Part shown: positions 1 to 11,560 of the stretch, in pieces
Layout: every line of letters begins with the position of its first letter
Numbering within the stretch: the stretch's first letter is position 1
Origin: Rehmannia glutinosa
Taxonomy: Eukaryota > Streptophyta > Magnoliopsida > Lamiales > Orobanchaceae
Assembly: GCA_016081115.2 (NCBI GenBank)
Contig: CM071928.1
Coordinates: 57,667,950-57,731,949, forward strand
Reading direction: 5' to 3'
DNA: 64,000 bases
Program-made: the position numbers and the translations under genes
The notes under the pieces: generated by a model
Database searches by the model: none
What the model was told of the DNA's origin: nothing
The model's input: only the letters and a program-made list of their open reading frames with translations

Positions 1-411
1 TTAAACCGCCTAAGAGATAAGTTCGAATAACTTATGAGCAAAATGACAAAAACGCATCGTTGCTTTGACTAAGCGGGAATGTTTTAAGGAACACGTCAAA
101 GATAATGATGATGTGTACGCATAAAGCCGCACACCAAGCTTATGATTGATATAAATGCTTTGCCGCATTAAATACGAGACATGAATCGCTCAATATGCGT
201 GCGAAATCCAAGCCGTTGATTTCGATCACGATTCAAAAAACCGCCTGCGCACGCCCTTTCATAAACCATATTTAAACCATTTTTCGTCCGTTTTCTCTCA
301 CACTTCTAAAAACTGCTCAATCTCTCTCTCAAAAAGCAAAGGCAAACACTCTCGAAACCCTATCAAACTTCAAATCTATTTTCGAACTTTTCTTGAAATT
401 ATTCTCGAGAA

Positions 412-3400
412 ATGGCACCAACGTATAACTTTACCAAGTTGGGAAAACAAATCCACACCGGTTCACCGTGGATTTCGATTTTAATGGTGAAGCAGGGGTC
501 CGACGACACCTGGTGAAGAAAATCACGGAAAAGTTAGAAACGCCAGGATCAAAACCGCTTTCTAACACCGGAGTATCCTATGACCTATGTGGAGGAGGTC
601 GCACAATTCTACGTGAATGCCGAGATTCACGACGAAGGAATCAAGTCATCTGCTCACGGGAAGCAACGACTATCACAGCCAAAGATTTGGTGAATATTGC
701 TCACTACCACAGAGGAGCATCCGAGATCAAAGAGGCTGATGTAAACTTGGTGAAGCATGGAAAGAAATAGCCAAGTCCGACGTTGTCGACAAAATAATAT
801 ACACAAAGAAACAAGAGATCACAAGGAGGACTATCACAAATTATGGATATCGTTGCCAAGTGTATCGACATCAAATTTGGCAGCTTTGACCAATCACAAA
901 GGCAAAATTGATTGTGATGGCTGCAATAATCGAAGAAAAGAAGATAAAGCTGGCTGAGTTTATCTACAGCAGACTCGCTTAACGTGGGGAACAAGTCCTT
1001 CAAAGAAGATGGGTCATTTGGAGGATCTCTCGGGATATGGCCTGGTGATTGGCGGCTATGGAGGTGAAAGGAGTACCTCTTAGACATGGGAAGGCCTTCC
1101 ATGTTAACAAGAGGATGTTCGAGCTAATCTCTCCGGTGCTCGAAGCGTGCGTACGCCAAGAGAGCCGACACCAGTGAGGGGAATCGGTGACCGAAGACAC
1201 AAACCGCTTCCTCTCCAACCAAGAAGAAAGTCGCCCGCAGCCTACCAAAAAGTCCGCTGCCCCCGCAAAGAAAGAAAACCAAACATGCACCGCCCCGCAG
1301 AGTCACCCGCCCCGCAGCAGAGTCACCCGCCCAAGCAGCCGTGTCACCCCCTCGCAGCGGCCGGTCGAGAAGGACTCACAAATTCCTTTCTCGATCGTCA
1401 AAAGGAGGAGAACCGACAAGCCTAGACGGCCACTCCTCGTAAACAAACACAAGCACGGCCCCCGCCAAGACTCGAGAGGACACCGCCGTAACAGTAAATT
1501 CCCCGGTACAAACCAGAGACGAAGAAGACTTGTCAAGCAAGCATCGAACAAGAGAAACCAAATGAGTCGCCTACTCGCCTAGCACAGATATCTGAGACTA
1601 CCGGAGAAGTAGAGTCTCCGGATGTAATTGATGAAACAAACCAAGTCTCGCTCAAGGTGATCGCAGAGGCAACTCAAGACACAACTGTAGTTCATACAAA
1701 CAAACTCAAGAAGAACCAACCAAGCAGATAGTGATGTAATGATCCTATCTCCACCTTACCCTGACATCCAAAATCGTCTGCGTGAGTGGAGAAAATGGAA
1801 GTCGAGCAGTCAAGGGAACAGTTCCAACGGCCTGAATTCATAGAAGAAGAAGAGGAACCGCTAAATTTCTGATTATTATCTGTGCTCCCACTCTAGATGA
1901 AGACAATCGCATGGATATTCGCAGATCTACAAGGACAGGAGAGAGAAAAGCAAGTCAAGAAGCCGAAGCACGCGAAAAGGCAAGTACCGCCCTATCTCCT
2001 AAGAAAGACACGTAACACTTCCATCCTCTCCTTGATGTCTTCTCCGAAAGTGATGAGGAACTCCGAGAATGCCGCCACGTAAGAATTGCGATGCAGAAGC
2101 ATTGCATGAATCAAGAATCCTTCACGAGCAAAGATCGATGGAGGACCAGAGAGTCCTCCGTAACACACCGAAATCGACCCAATGGGAGTGGTTCAAAGAA
2201 ATAGCCACCGATGTTGCTGCTACCACTTCCCAGCCTAACTCGGAAGAAGGCAATAAGGAGATGGCGATGAAACCGGGCTAGTGGGGACCCCAATCGAGCC
2301 AACCCCTATTGAAGGTGTGCCACCACCGCCCCAACTACTGAACCATCAATTGCAACAATGGGAGTTTGGAGACGAGTAACCCCACTCCAAGTCACTCGGT
2401 GGTGCGCCACCGAGGGGGAAACTCCTCCACCGCAGCAGAAGGTCGGAGGATGTCGCAGATGACTCCACAAAGAATGTAGGAGGCGAAGCAAAAGACACTC
2501 AAACACAAGAAGAAAAGCAAGTTGCCACCAACGAAGCTCGGGGCGATTGAGACCGTCTCACTGAGGTGCCAACACCTGAAGGCTAATGACGCGCCGATGC
2601 GTCGAGGCACGGAAGGAATGCCCGGGAGTTAACACTGGCGATGAAAGCGCAATCCATGGGGTTGAGACTCCAATGGATGCCATCGTAGAAGACCCTAAGA
2701 CACCGACACGTCGAAAGGGAAGGCCAGGCCTCGCAGCAAGAGAGACCGCCGGGAGGAAATGAAGGCCCACGGGAGGTTGAGACTTCCTGGGGTAACACAC
2801 TGAAGTAGAGAACATCCCTCCCGCAACCATCGATCCATCGAGAAGGAGATCAGCGCACTTCATGATTCCTGTGACAACCCTCGATGTCACCTTTCTCGGG
2901 ATCGAAGGCGAAGAAGAAGCTGAGTCAACCCCATGACAAATCCAAAAGATTCACTGCGGATGTTCCAGCACGAGCAAGTCCGATCCCAAGACTACTCGTC
3001 GACCTTTAATTTTGATGATGAGCCACCAATGGAAATCTCATCATCGTCCGATGACGCTCGATAAGGCCGAGGACCAGTCTACTCAAAAGGAGAAATCACT
3101 GAGACCAACGGTTGTTAAGACACTGAGGCTCAAGCCAAGCCAAGTCATCGCACCACAAAACCCACCAACCAGCGATCATCGCTCCGCTCCTCAAGTTACA
3201 CTGGATCGATTCCCAAAAGAACTTCACGCCCACCGCTTATCATCGAACAAATCCCGGATGGCGGTGATGAATCCTTTGTGGAATCTTTCCTTTCTCACTG
3301 GAGATACGAGAACTCCACGAAGAGTCGAAATGAGCAAGCACGCTATCACGCAGACATCAGCCTCCTGCTTTTTCACTCGTGCACCATTGTTCCGACTTCG

Positions 3401-4930
3401 ATTTCTGGGACATTTGCCAGATGGCCATCACCGCAACAAGAATCACCAAGTACGAGAAGTGTCAAGGTTCAAGGCACTCTTTTGAAGTTGAAAAGATGGA
3501 GAGGCATCAGCCTCCTTGGATATGCGCCCGGACAACAGAGATGCCAACCTTACAAGTGACTTGAGAGGCATCACGGTCGGGGGTAAGGGAATGGTGGCAA
3601 CAAAGAAGAATCAATGCGTGTGGAACAGTGAGATACTTGCACAATTATTCAAAAAGTCGTGTGTGGAGAGCCGAAAATGTTGATGCGAAAAACAAAGTCG
3701 GGGAACACATTGAACATATGCACGAAGCTCACACCGCCGAGATCAAGTCGCTGCGTGTGAGCGTAATGCAAATGATATACAGCGCTTGGAAGAACACATG
3801 ACAAGAAAATCAGCCTTCTCATGGCCGAGATGAAGCCGATTTCAGCAGAATCCAACGCTACTCTGGTCAATTCGCGGCAAAGATACAACGCAAGACTTGA
3901 AGCAAAATTCAACCATCGTGAGACTCGACTTCATGCTTGCCAAAGATGTTCCCTGGGGTTCCTCTCGTCCTTTGATGATGCCAAAAGGGGGAAGAGGAAT
4001 ACCTTAAAGCAAAGAAAATCAAGTCGAAAAGAAAGGAGCAATGACAAGGGAACAATTGAGAAGGGAAAATCACCGAGGAAATTTTGAAATCAAGAAAGGA
4101 AAATCACGAGGGGGAAGGATCAAAGAATATGACCTTGATGATTGCACAAACCCCCAACAGGTCCTCACACCGTGACATTATAAGCAAAGAACTCCCCCCG
4201 TGACTCGCCACTCCAACACCGTATCTATGGCCGAGAAGAGAAAAGAAATTGAAGCGGGGATGAAGGAGGTGGAAGGAAGAATGGATGCCAGGGTGATGAA
4301 CATTTTGAAAGAACACGGAGGCATTCCATTGGACAGAGACACGTATACCATTTCGTATGTCGGGACAGAGCCAAGATCGGTTGATTTAATTCAAAACGCT
4401 CGAATCAAGGTTATTTTGCAAATTTGTCCTTGGCTCAAGCTTGGGATCTCAGATCGGGAAAAGGGTCTCACACTATGTGAAGAAGCCGACAGCAACAGAC
4501 AACCTGAGCACTCACTCTTTGGTCACTCCGCACGGGCACTCACCGAAAGAAGAAGGCCCCAGGCAAGATACGCCCGCAGGTAGAGGAAGAAGCGGCAGAT
4601 GATGGAGGAAGAAGCTTTTGCACCCAGGCCTCCGCCCCAAGAATATTGAATACGTAGATCCGTGAAAGAAAGGAGGGATCTACTGGCCGGGCTTGACCAT
4701 GTGGCGAACTTGCAAGTGGCCAAAACCAACGCCGAGTATGCAAGAAGGATAGAAGAAGAAAACAAGAGACAAACTCGGCTATGGCAGAGAGACAGAAAGA
4801 ATAAGGAGAGATGAAGTCGCAGAAGGCGTATGAGAAGAAAAAAAAGAAGGCAACTGATGACGAGAAGAAGAGAAGAAGAGAAGAAGATCTTCGATCAAGA
4901 TGAAAGAAGGAGACAATGAAGGAGATGAAG
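412..4930 (+). pseudogene. env-like ORF of Sirevirus S1, decayed
   Basis: The start is the ATG at 412, which aligns with the ATG at 24326 in S2; both open with a peptide of the form M-A-x-x-x-x-F-x-K-L-G-K-Q-I-H-T-G. The frame is lost within about 35 codons and then moves repeatedly. Recognisable blocks are an N-terminal globular part (about 412-1130, containing a segment like YVEEVAQFYVNAEIHDEGIK), a basic and proline-rich part (1150-1560), a long polar linker with repeated Glu-Thr and Pro-Thr runs (1600-3250), a further conserved block (4200-4480) and a Glu/Arg/Lys-rich coiled-coil tail (4690-4900). Sireviruses often carry an extra ORF here called env-like. No signal peptide or fusion peptide is visible, and the function is unknown. 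The N-terminal block may resemble the plant 'putative plant transposon protein' domain, which is inference. Confidence 0.6.
3971..3997 (+). other. internal PPT-like G-tract with inverted motif (S1)
   Basis: TTTGATGATGCCAAAA is followed directly by GGGGGAAGAGG. The first 16 bases are the exact reverse complement of the 16 bases at 5168-5183 in front of the true polypurine tract. S2 carries the same motif at a similar distance from its 3' LTR. Confidence 0.75.
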
Positions 4931-5167
4931 TGTTCTTTGTCCCAACCCTTCGTATTTTATATGTAAATACATACAATGTAAGTCTTCTCGTAATAATGCT
5001 ATAAATTTTTTTTTGACAATTACATACTCGATACACCTTGTAAACAAATGTGATTGTGTTAAGTACAAGAATGATATGATCAATAAAAAGATTGATTATG
5101 CGCATACATTCTATGTCAATACACTATCGTATGTATCTTTGTTATTTGCATCTTTGTATGATTTAAG

Positions 5168-5194
5168 TTTTGGCATCATCAAAAAGGGGGAAAT
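5168..5194 (+). other. polypurine tract of S1
   Basis: TTTTGGCATCATC is followed by a run of A, five G and three A, ending one base before the LTR. This is the plus-strand priming site for reverse transcription and its sequence is characteristic of Sireviruses. The same arrangement occurs in S2 and S3. Confidence 0.9.
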
Positions 5195-6728
5195 TGTTAG
5201 GAATTTTATTGTTTAGATTTTGATGAATGCCATGTAAAACTTAGAATAGAAAGTTGGCTCCCCAATTCTTGCTTTGAAATGTATTGTAACAATTAGAGTC
5301 GCCAAGCAAAGTCGAGTTAAGACAAACTACGCTCCAACTTGCAAGAAGACAATCAAGGCTTGAAGGAAAACTCGTGGAGACACCGAGTACAACAAAGAAG
5401 AGCAGACAGAACTCGATCAAGAAATGAGATGCAACTGAGTGAAACATCGGTCAAGTCAACTCAAGAGAAGCCAAGTCTCAAGATGAAGTGACGAAGAGTC
5501 ATCCATGATTGGAAGTCGACTCTAAGTCACCTGGGGAAAGCGAGGAAATGCAAATCAAGTCGAGATAATCGAAAAGGAACCGTTGTACGTATTTAAATCA
5601 AGAGATTTACTTAAACAAGTAATATCTCCATACTACCTTTCTTGGAGTGCTCACCCTTAAGCGCAAAGAAATGAACCAATGGGAAGCACTACACCGTGTC
5701 GAACTCAAAAGGTGATAAAACATTTCATACGAGGAAATGGCAATTCCAAGAAGTGCAAACCAACGATCGCAGAAAGTGATTTTCAAAAATGAGCCTATCT
5801 CTTCAACGGGCAAATTTTTGAAAGTTCACTATAAAAGGCCGAGGAGTTTGATTGAGAAAAGATGATGCGTGGATGACACACACGTGAGATATACAAGCTT
5901 ATCAAAATTGAAATATTCTCAATCCTCAAGCCTACATCTCAAGTACATCAATCCAACACTTACTTGTGAAGGAAAGAGAACTTCAATCGGTTGAAGAGGA
6001 AAATATCGAAAACAAGGGGTCTACATTCCAAGAAGGATTGTAGAAAGGTTCAATTTGAACAAGTCTTAAGCTTTTGGAGGGCTTCGTGATCAAATCCAAA
6101 GTGCTTGAGCAAGTGAGTCAGTAGTAGCAAGGCGCCGCTGAAGAAGCCGAGTCGCACGAGAAGCCACCGAGTGATCAAGGCGTCTCAGATCGAGTCCCAA
6201 AGGATCAAGTCGGCCGTTGTGATCAAGACTTGTATCCGGATCTGTTACCACTTTGTAAACCGATCATTACTTAGTGGATTCCTCCAGAGTGGAGAAGAGA
6301 GGAGTAAAAGAATTACCCCATCTTCGAACCTCTATAAAAACTTTATCGTGTCATTTACATTTCAAAGATTTAAATTTTCGCACTTTTAATTGCTTATATC
6401 TCGCCGATAAATTTGCTATCCATTTGATAATCTATAAGTACTAAATCAAGTCAGTAAAAACTTGCTTAATCAAACTTAAGGGTGTTAAGTCTTCCACAAA
6501 AACAAAACCACAAGTATGAGTCAAATTATAGCCAACAAAGTTGAGTTATTAACAATTGCTCACCTAAGTCTGTTGAGAGATTAACTCTACCGAGGGACTA
6601 ATTCGACATCGTCCATCAACGACACATTTGTGTAGAACTCAGAGATTTAAAAGGCCTAAATCGAAAACTTGGTAAGGTTTATTCAACCCCCTTCTAAACC
6701 TTACACTTACACCCCTCGGGGACCTACA
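5195..6728 (+). repeat. 3' LTR of Sirevirus S1
   Basis: The LTR starts TGTTAGGAATTTTATTG and ends GGGGACCTACA, giving 5'-TG...CA-3' termini over 1534 bp. It aligns along its whole length with both S2 LTRs. A TATAAAAGG box lies at 5830-5838. The next base (6729) starts a sequence homologous to the middle of the chromovirus LTR (about 52024), so the right junction of the insertion is here. The left junction is outside the window, so a target duplication cannot be tested. Confidence 0.9.
5830..5838 (+). promoter_or_regulatory. TATA box in S1 LTR
   Basis: TATAAAAGG in the context CACTATAAAAGGCCGAGGA occurs at the same place in both S2 LTRs (17314 and 29812). It probably directs the element's transcript. 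Confidence 0.6.
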
Positions 6729-7479
6729 CGCACGGTTTTGTAGCGCCAACCAAACGGGTCCGATTAACCTAATCGTGTGGATCAGACACCGATTCCTTCG
6801 TTCTTCCTTGTAAGTCCCCGAGCAACATGGTCCAAGACCTGTCACCTTATCGCTCCATAGGCAAAAACAAATCCACAGTAGAGCTAGCTAGGCCTGGATT
6901 GTCATAATCATGATTATACCTCAAGTACTACGACCCGCTTCCCTCGGACAAACTCTATCCCTCAGTTGCGGGATTAGGACGATGGGGTCGGAGAGTGAAA
7001 TAGCAGCCGAGCTGCCCGATTCCATCCCCGACGTATCCATTCCGACTGTGAGATCGACACACCAAGTTGACTTAGGCAGGAAATAATTACAAGTACAAGA
7101 TGTCAACCAGGCAGTCGAGTATATTGATTCAGGGAAGCAGTTCAGGAAAAATTTTCAAAAATCGCGTGTGGCATTTATTGGCATTGGTGGAGTAATTTGG
7201 ATGAAGATAATTACCGAGAGGATAAGTAATCTTCGATGTCTTGAAGAATTAGGTGGGACACAAGTCCCGTTATAGATTCGTAACCGCAAGACAAGAAAGT
7301 CGCCCCGCGATCGCGTATTAGCTCTGGCCAAGACGATCCGATAAGTCAAGGGGTTTTAAGAAAATATATTATTTAATAATTATTATAAGTCAGAGGGTCT
7401 AGGGCTGTTCTTAAAAGAAAATAATTTGAGTTAGGTCATTGTTTAAAAGAAAATTTATAATTAGCCCCGTTTTGTAAAA

Positions 7480-8340
7480 ACCAATATTTTGGGGTTAAAA
7501 ATTGAATAATTAAATGTCCCGACCTTGAAAAATTATGAGGTCAGTTCCTAAATTCTCTAAATTTTTCAGAGATTCAATCTTTTTAAAGTCTTAAGTTTGA
7601 GTTTTTATAAAATTCTCATATTGGCCCTAAATTTGTTAAAATTATCATTCGGGCCCTAAGTTTAAAATAATTGATCTCACAAACCGGAAGGGCTTTTAAT
7701 GTGATTCCAATTGTAAAATATCACTAAGGTCAGTGGGATATTGGGACAAAAGCAGTTTTTAAAAGAAATAAGTATAGGTCCTTTAACTTTTGAAAATCTC
7801 ATTTTTGTCCCATTTTAAACAATTGCCTTAAGGCTTTTAGTGGTCCAATTGTTATGAAATTTGAACCTTGGGTTCAAAATATCATTATAGTTTTTCCAGG
7901 TACGTGGACTGTATAAGTCCTGGAAATTTCATTTGGGTCCTCAAGTTTGATCTTTTACAATTTGGTCCCCGAATTTTTATAAAATTACTTTCCAAGCTCT
8001 AAACACTTGGATTTTTGGAATACTCTTAAAATATATTATTTCCAGTCCCTTAAGAGTTAAAATTTCAAATTTTAAAATAGGGTCTGGTACAGTTTCGAAA
8101 ATTATAATTTAACCCTTAAACTTCTAAAATTTTACAATATAGTCCTTGGGCTTTTAAGGGTTGATTTTATTTATCTTAAAACTCTTAAAACTTTATTAAA
8201 ATGTCCAAACATCATTTTTGAACCTGAGTACAGTCCTAAAATTCGAAAATTACAGAGGGGTCCCTTAAGTTTTATTTTCGTGCAATTAAGTCCACCAACT
8301 TACCATTTTTGCATTTTAAGTCCAAAAATTAAAATTTAAT
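7480..8340. repeat. degenerate array of about 40-bp units in chromovirus LTR, copy A
   Basis: Imperfect units combine a short G/C-rich core (ggccctaa, ggtcccc, agtcctt) with a T/A-rich half (such as tttaaaattt) about every 35-45 bp. The same series is present in LTR copy B at about 52790-53640, so it predates the separation of the two LTRs. Confidence 0.55.
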
Positions 8341-8530
8341 CAATTATGCTCAACTTTTCCAGATTATAAGTCAAATAAAACATGTATATCAAGAATCATA
8401 AACATGCATATACATCTCATCCAACAATTACATCATTAAAATGTACATGCATGCACCTAAATTTTAATAAATAGCATTTTTGAGCAACACTTGAGAATTT
8501 TTACAACTTGATACATGAAATCAACATGCA

Positions 8531-8552
8531 ATATATAATATATATATATATC
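8531..8552. repeat. (TA)n microsatellite
   Basis: A short AT dinucleotide run inside the chromovirus LTR; the equivalent run in copy B is at 53832-53852. Confidence 0.85.
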
Positions 8553-9884
8553 TCAAGTGCTCAAGAACAAGATACTACATGCATTTAAGGAAAAATACCT
8601 AGAAGTTGGAAAGATTTTTCCACCCACCTTAAAAATGAATTTGTTGGTAAAAATGGAATAAATCACTCATGATGTAGAAGTGACTTAGGTCAACCCCTAA
8701 ATCAAGGAATATCAAAAAATATAGGAGTTAGAAAATGAGGTTAAAAATTTAAGGAAGAAGAAGAAGGTGAGAAAATTGGTAAAACTACACTTACATTGTG
8801 TAGTGAGTAAAATGTGACTAGTAATGGCTTCAAAATGTAGGATTTTGGTCACCCTTAATTAAAACCTTCAAGGTCAGCCCCTAAAACTCCAAAAATGAAA
8901 ATGGAGTATCAAAATTTGGAAAATAGAAAGAGAAGAAGAAAATGTACTAAAAATCCCATTTCTTACCTTATAGTCCAATTTTTCTTCAAAGTCTTCTAAG
9001 TGTACCTCCAAAAATCAAAATCCAAACTTAAATTAATGAGTTAAAGAAGGTAGCTAGATTATATTAAGACATGAGGAGGAACCAAATTCTTACCTTGTAG
9101 TATAGGGTGGGTTCGAATTTTTGAAGAAAATGGGAAGGAGTTCTTGAATATTTGTTTTTGGTTAAGTATAAAGAAGAAGAAGAAGAAAAGAAGAAAATAG
9201 GTAGAGAGATGTAGGAGGATTTTTAGAGAGATGTGAGAGGATTTTGCAAGACTTAGAATATGAGATGAAAACTTGGTGTAGGAAATGGCCTATGGCCGTG
9301 TGATTGAGGGGAGAGAGGAAGAGAAATTTTTCCAAGTCTTGAACTTGGTCTCTTGCATGGAGACAATTTGGTAGTCAAAGGTATGGGTGAAAAATGAAGA
9401 ATGGAATATTAATAGGAATTAGGAGAATGTTGGGAATATGTTGGGGAATTTAATGATATAAAATTGGGGTATAATATTTGTATTAATGGTGTAATTATAC
9501 ACAAAAGATATAATAAGGTGTATGTGTATAAGAATTGGATGGTATTTTACACAAAAATACCTCTTGGTCAGTCCACTATAGGGGCATATGTGGTATCCAT
9601 ATTTTTAAAATACTAATTTAGTAGTAGATAGTTTTCAAAGATGAAATAGATAACCAATGCTAAATCCATTAACATAATACGAATCGCAAAATAAATAGTA
9701 AATATAAGAATAAATTATCGAATATTTAAAAATTGCATCTAAAAGAAAAAGTAATGCCCGCGATCGTATCGTCTAAAAAAACCACTCCCATAAAATAGAT
9801 GAAGGGTATATTAGTATAGTAAAACAATCACTTCCATAAAATTAGGAACGATTACACGCTAAATATTTAGAAATAACCTCACCA

Positions 9885-10090
9885 TCGGGTAAATTGCAAT
9901 TTTAGTCCGTATCTTTGGACAGTTGCAATTTTAGTCCTTTAACTACTAAAGTTGTAGTTTTGATCCTGGACAATTTTGCCGTTATGGCTAAATAGCAGTT
10001 TTGGTACTTTTTCTTTCCAAAGTTAGCAAATATAGTCCTACAACTTTCGAGAATTAGCAATTTTAATCCTAACACAACATAACTAATTTA
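9885..10090. repeat. degenerate 'gcaattttagtcc' array beside leader fragment
   Basis: Several imperfect units contain gcaattttagtcc or a variant. The array lies next to the leader-like segment 10131-10530, just as the array at 12600-12840 lies next to leader segment 12855-13235. Confidence 0.6.
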
Positions 10091-10130
10091 TCAAAATAAA
10101 CCAAAATTTCATATAGTATGAGAACCCTCA

Positions 10131-10534
10131 TTTCTGCCACCTATTTTGTTCATGGCATTATTACACCTACTTAGATCCAATCTCTATTCAATGATCTTAA
10201 GGGATCATGTCAGGTTCCAGCCGATAAACTTAGTAGGACATACTTCTGCAAATGTCTCACAACTCTAAGTTATCTGATTTCAAACTAAGTCTTTGATAAA
10301 ACGAATATAGTCTCTCACGACCATATCAGGCCCAACATGCTTCCATAAAATCAATAAATTCCTTATAATTCATACCTTTCTTTGACCACAACCGCACGAG
10401 TGAGATAGTTTACAAAGCCACCAATCGATAAATTACTTTTCCTAGACCGCTTGATGACCTCACCATCAAATCTCTTCAAGAGGGAAGATGGTCTATAAGT
10501 TAATCGACTCCTTCAACAACGACTCATCTGTTGG
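10131..10534 (-). repeat. partial pararetroviral leader, direct duplicate of 12855-13235
   Basis: Shared blocks with 12855-13235 include tattttgttcatggcattattacacctacttagatcc, 'gaccatatcag-cccaacat' and 'ggtctat-agttaat-gactccttcaa'. The two differ by many substitutions and small indels. Here the leader runs directly into the coat-protein end of unit 2 at about 10535 with no promoter or primer site between, which marks a rearrangement. Confidence 0.72.
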
Positions 10535-11560
10535 ACAATCTGTTGAGATACGCCCTCTTGCTCCACACGTCCAACAATTACAATCTTTAAAATTTTCATT
10601 GGTTCTGGTATGATACCGTCTGAAAGTTCTTCTTCCCGGAGTTCGTTGGTATTTCCTTGGTCGAACCTAATGAAAAGGCTCTACTACCTCGCTAGTACTC
10701 GGGTCTTTGCCCTGATTTATAACTTCGGACCTTTTGTTTTGACCAAAACCTTATAGGTCTCCATGAAGACCTGTTTCTTTTGCTGCTACTTCCACGGCTG
10801 TATAGATGGCTTCTCTGCTTCTTTCTTTTATGCCTCTGTGGTTGGCACCCTACAACTGTTGGTTTGTCATCATCTTTGCGACATAGGGGAACCATTTTAT
10901 TGATTCCTCGCAATCTCTTGTAATTCCTGTAGAGTGCTACTTGATGGCACCACTCAGATAGTTTAGCCTTCAGAAATGACATTCTTTTGGCCACCGTATC
11001 CATATCATATGCATCATTATATTCCATGATGATCATTTCTCTCCAAGGACTTGGTATCTTCTCAAAGGATAATTGCGAAACTTCTTTATCATCCACCTAA
11101 GACTTCTATCTATATTCAGTGAACAACTTGATATATTCATCAATGTGACAAATATCATGTAACTCGAGGCAATATAGGGCTTGTTTATATCTAATCTTTT
11201 TATGTTCTTCCAATCCCTCAAAACAGCATATCCCGATAAATAGATTTTAAATAATTTTGTCATATTATCGACTATTCCTTTTAATGACTCGCCAGAAGTA
11301 ACAATGTTTCTCATTTCTGCAATCATCATTTCCCATGCGATCTTCACAGATCCTTCAAGTCTCATTTTAAGCAAGAAATGAACCCTTCCTTTTGAGATCG
11401 AGTGTTCCCCGCGGCAATTCTCATGGCGTAAGCCCAATCAATAAGGACTTTCGATTTTGAAATCTGGGATATCCAATTTAGCATCAATCCATATAAATGG
11501 ATTGATCAAGTTGTGACTTTCCATAAGGCGTATTATACATATTTGGCCTTTTGGAACGTT
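10535..11560 (-). pseudogene. pararetroviral coat protein region, unit 2 (truncated)
   Basis: Open stretches on the minus strand (11437-11033, then 11096-10692, in different frames) align in content and order with 32960-32040 of unit 1. Shared motifs include EGSVKIAW, VDNM-KLFKI, RMSFLKAKLSEWCHQ, a KRLRGINK-type segment and a C-terminal basic part with SSWRP-R-WSK. These are typical of capsid domains in Caulimoviridae: a helical core followed by a basic nucleic-acid-binding tail. By eye I do not find the usual CCHC zinc finger after the basic tail. The region ends at the rearrangement near 10535. The reading frame is broken and no product is expected. Confidence 0.68.

Larger units (their letters stand above)
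1..6728 (+). mobile_element. Sirevirus S1 (Ty1/copia), 3' half only
   Basis: This is the distal part of a plus-strand LTR retrotransposon; gag-pol lies left of the window. The first bases match the position just downstream of the RNase H region in S2 (about 23933), so the window opens in the spacer before the env-like region. The order seen is spacer, env-like region, a TTTTGGCATCATC motif, a G-rich polypurine tract and an LTR of 1534 bp beginning TGTTAG and ending CTACA. The terminal motif and the long post-pol region are typical of the Sirevirus lineage of Ty1/copia. Its LTR ends inside a chromovirus LTR, so S1 was inserted into that older element. The internal region is frameshifted and not functional. 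Confidence 0.88.
6729..9870 (-). repeat. chromovirus-type LTR fragment, copy A
   Basis: From 6733 to about 9600 this segment is collinear with about 52024-54930, which lies inside the 4.07-kb LTR of a Ty3/gypsy chromovirus. Shared landmarks include the tagcg-ccaacc block at the start, a (TA)n microsatellite (8531-8552 and 53832-53852), and the purine-rich stretch near 9170-9240 and 54500-54560. The orientation is the same as copy B, so it reads on the minus strand. The first roughly 750 bp of the LTR at the low-coordinate end are missing because S1 inserted there. The last few hundred bases are too diverged to fix the outer end, so 9870 is approximate. There is no coding capacity. Confidence 0.75.

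Noticed and set aside
704..1102. Minus-strand open frame of 132 codons
   Set aside because: It is antisense to the N-terminal block of the S1 env-like region; the equivalent minus frame in S2 (24723-25046) is an antisense shadow of the same region.
1147..1582. Overlapping open frames rich in Pro, Arg and Ser, up to 131 codons
   Set aside because: They fall in the basic linker of the S1 env-like region, where low-complexity composition opens several frames; the equivalent S2 region does not keep the same frame.
7480..8340. CRISPR-like spaced repeats
   Set aside because: Units are degenerate, lack constant repeats and sit inside a plant LTR; there are no cas genes.
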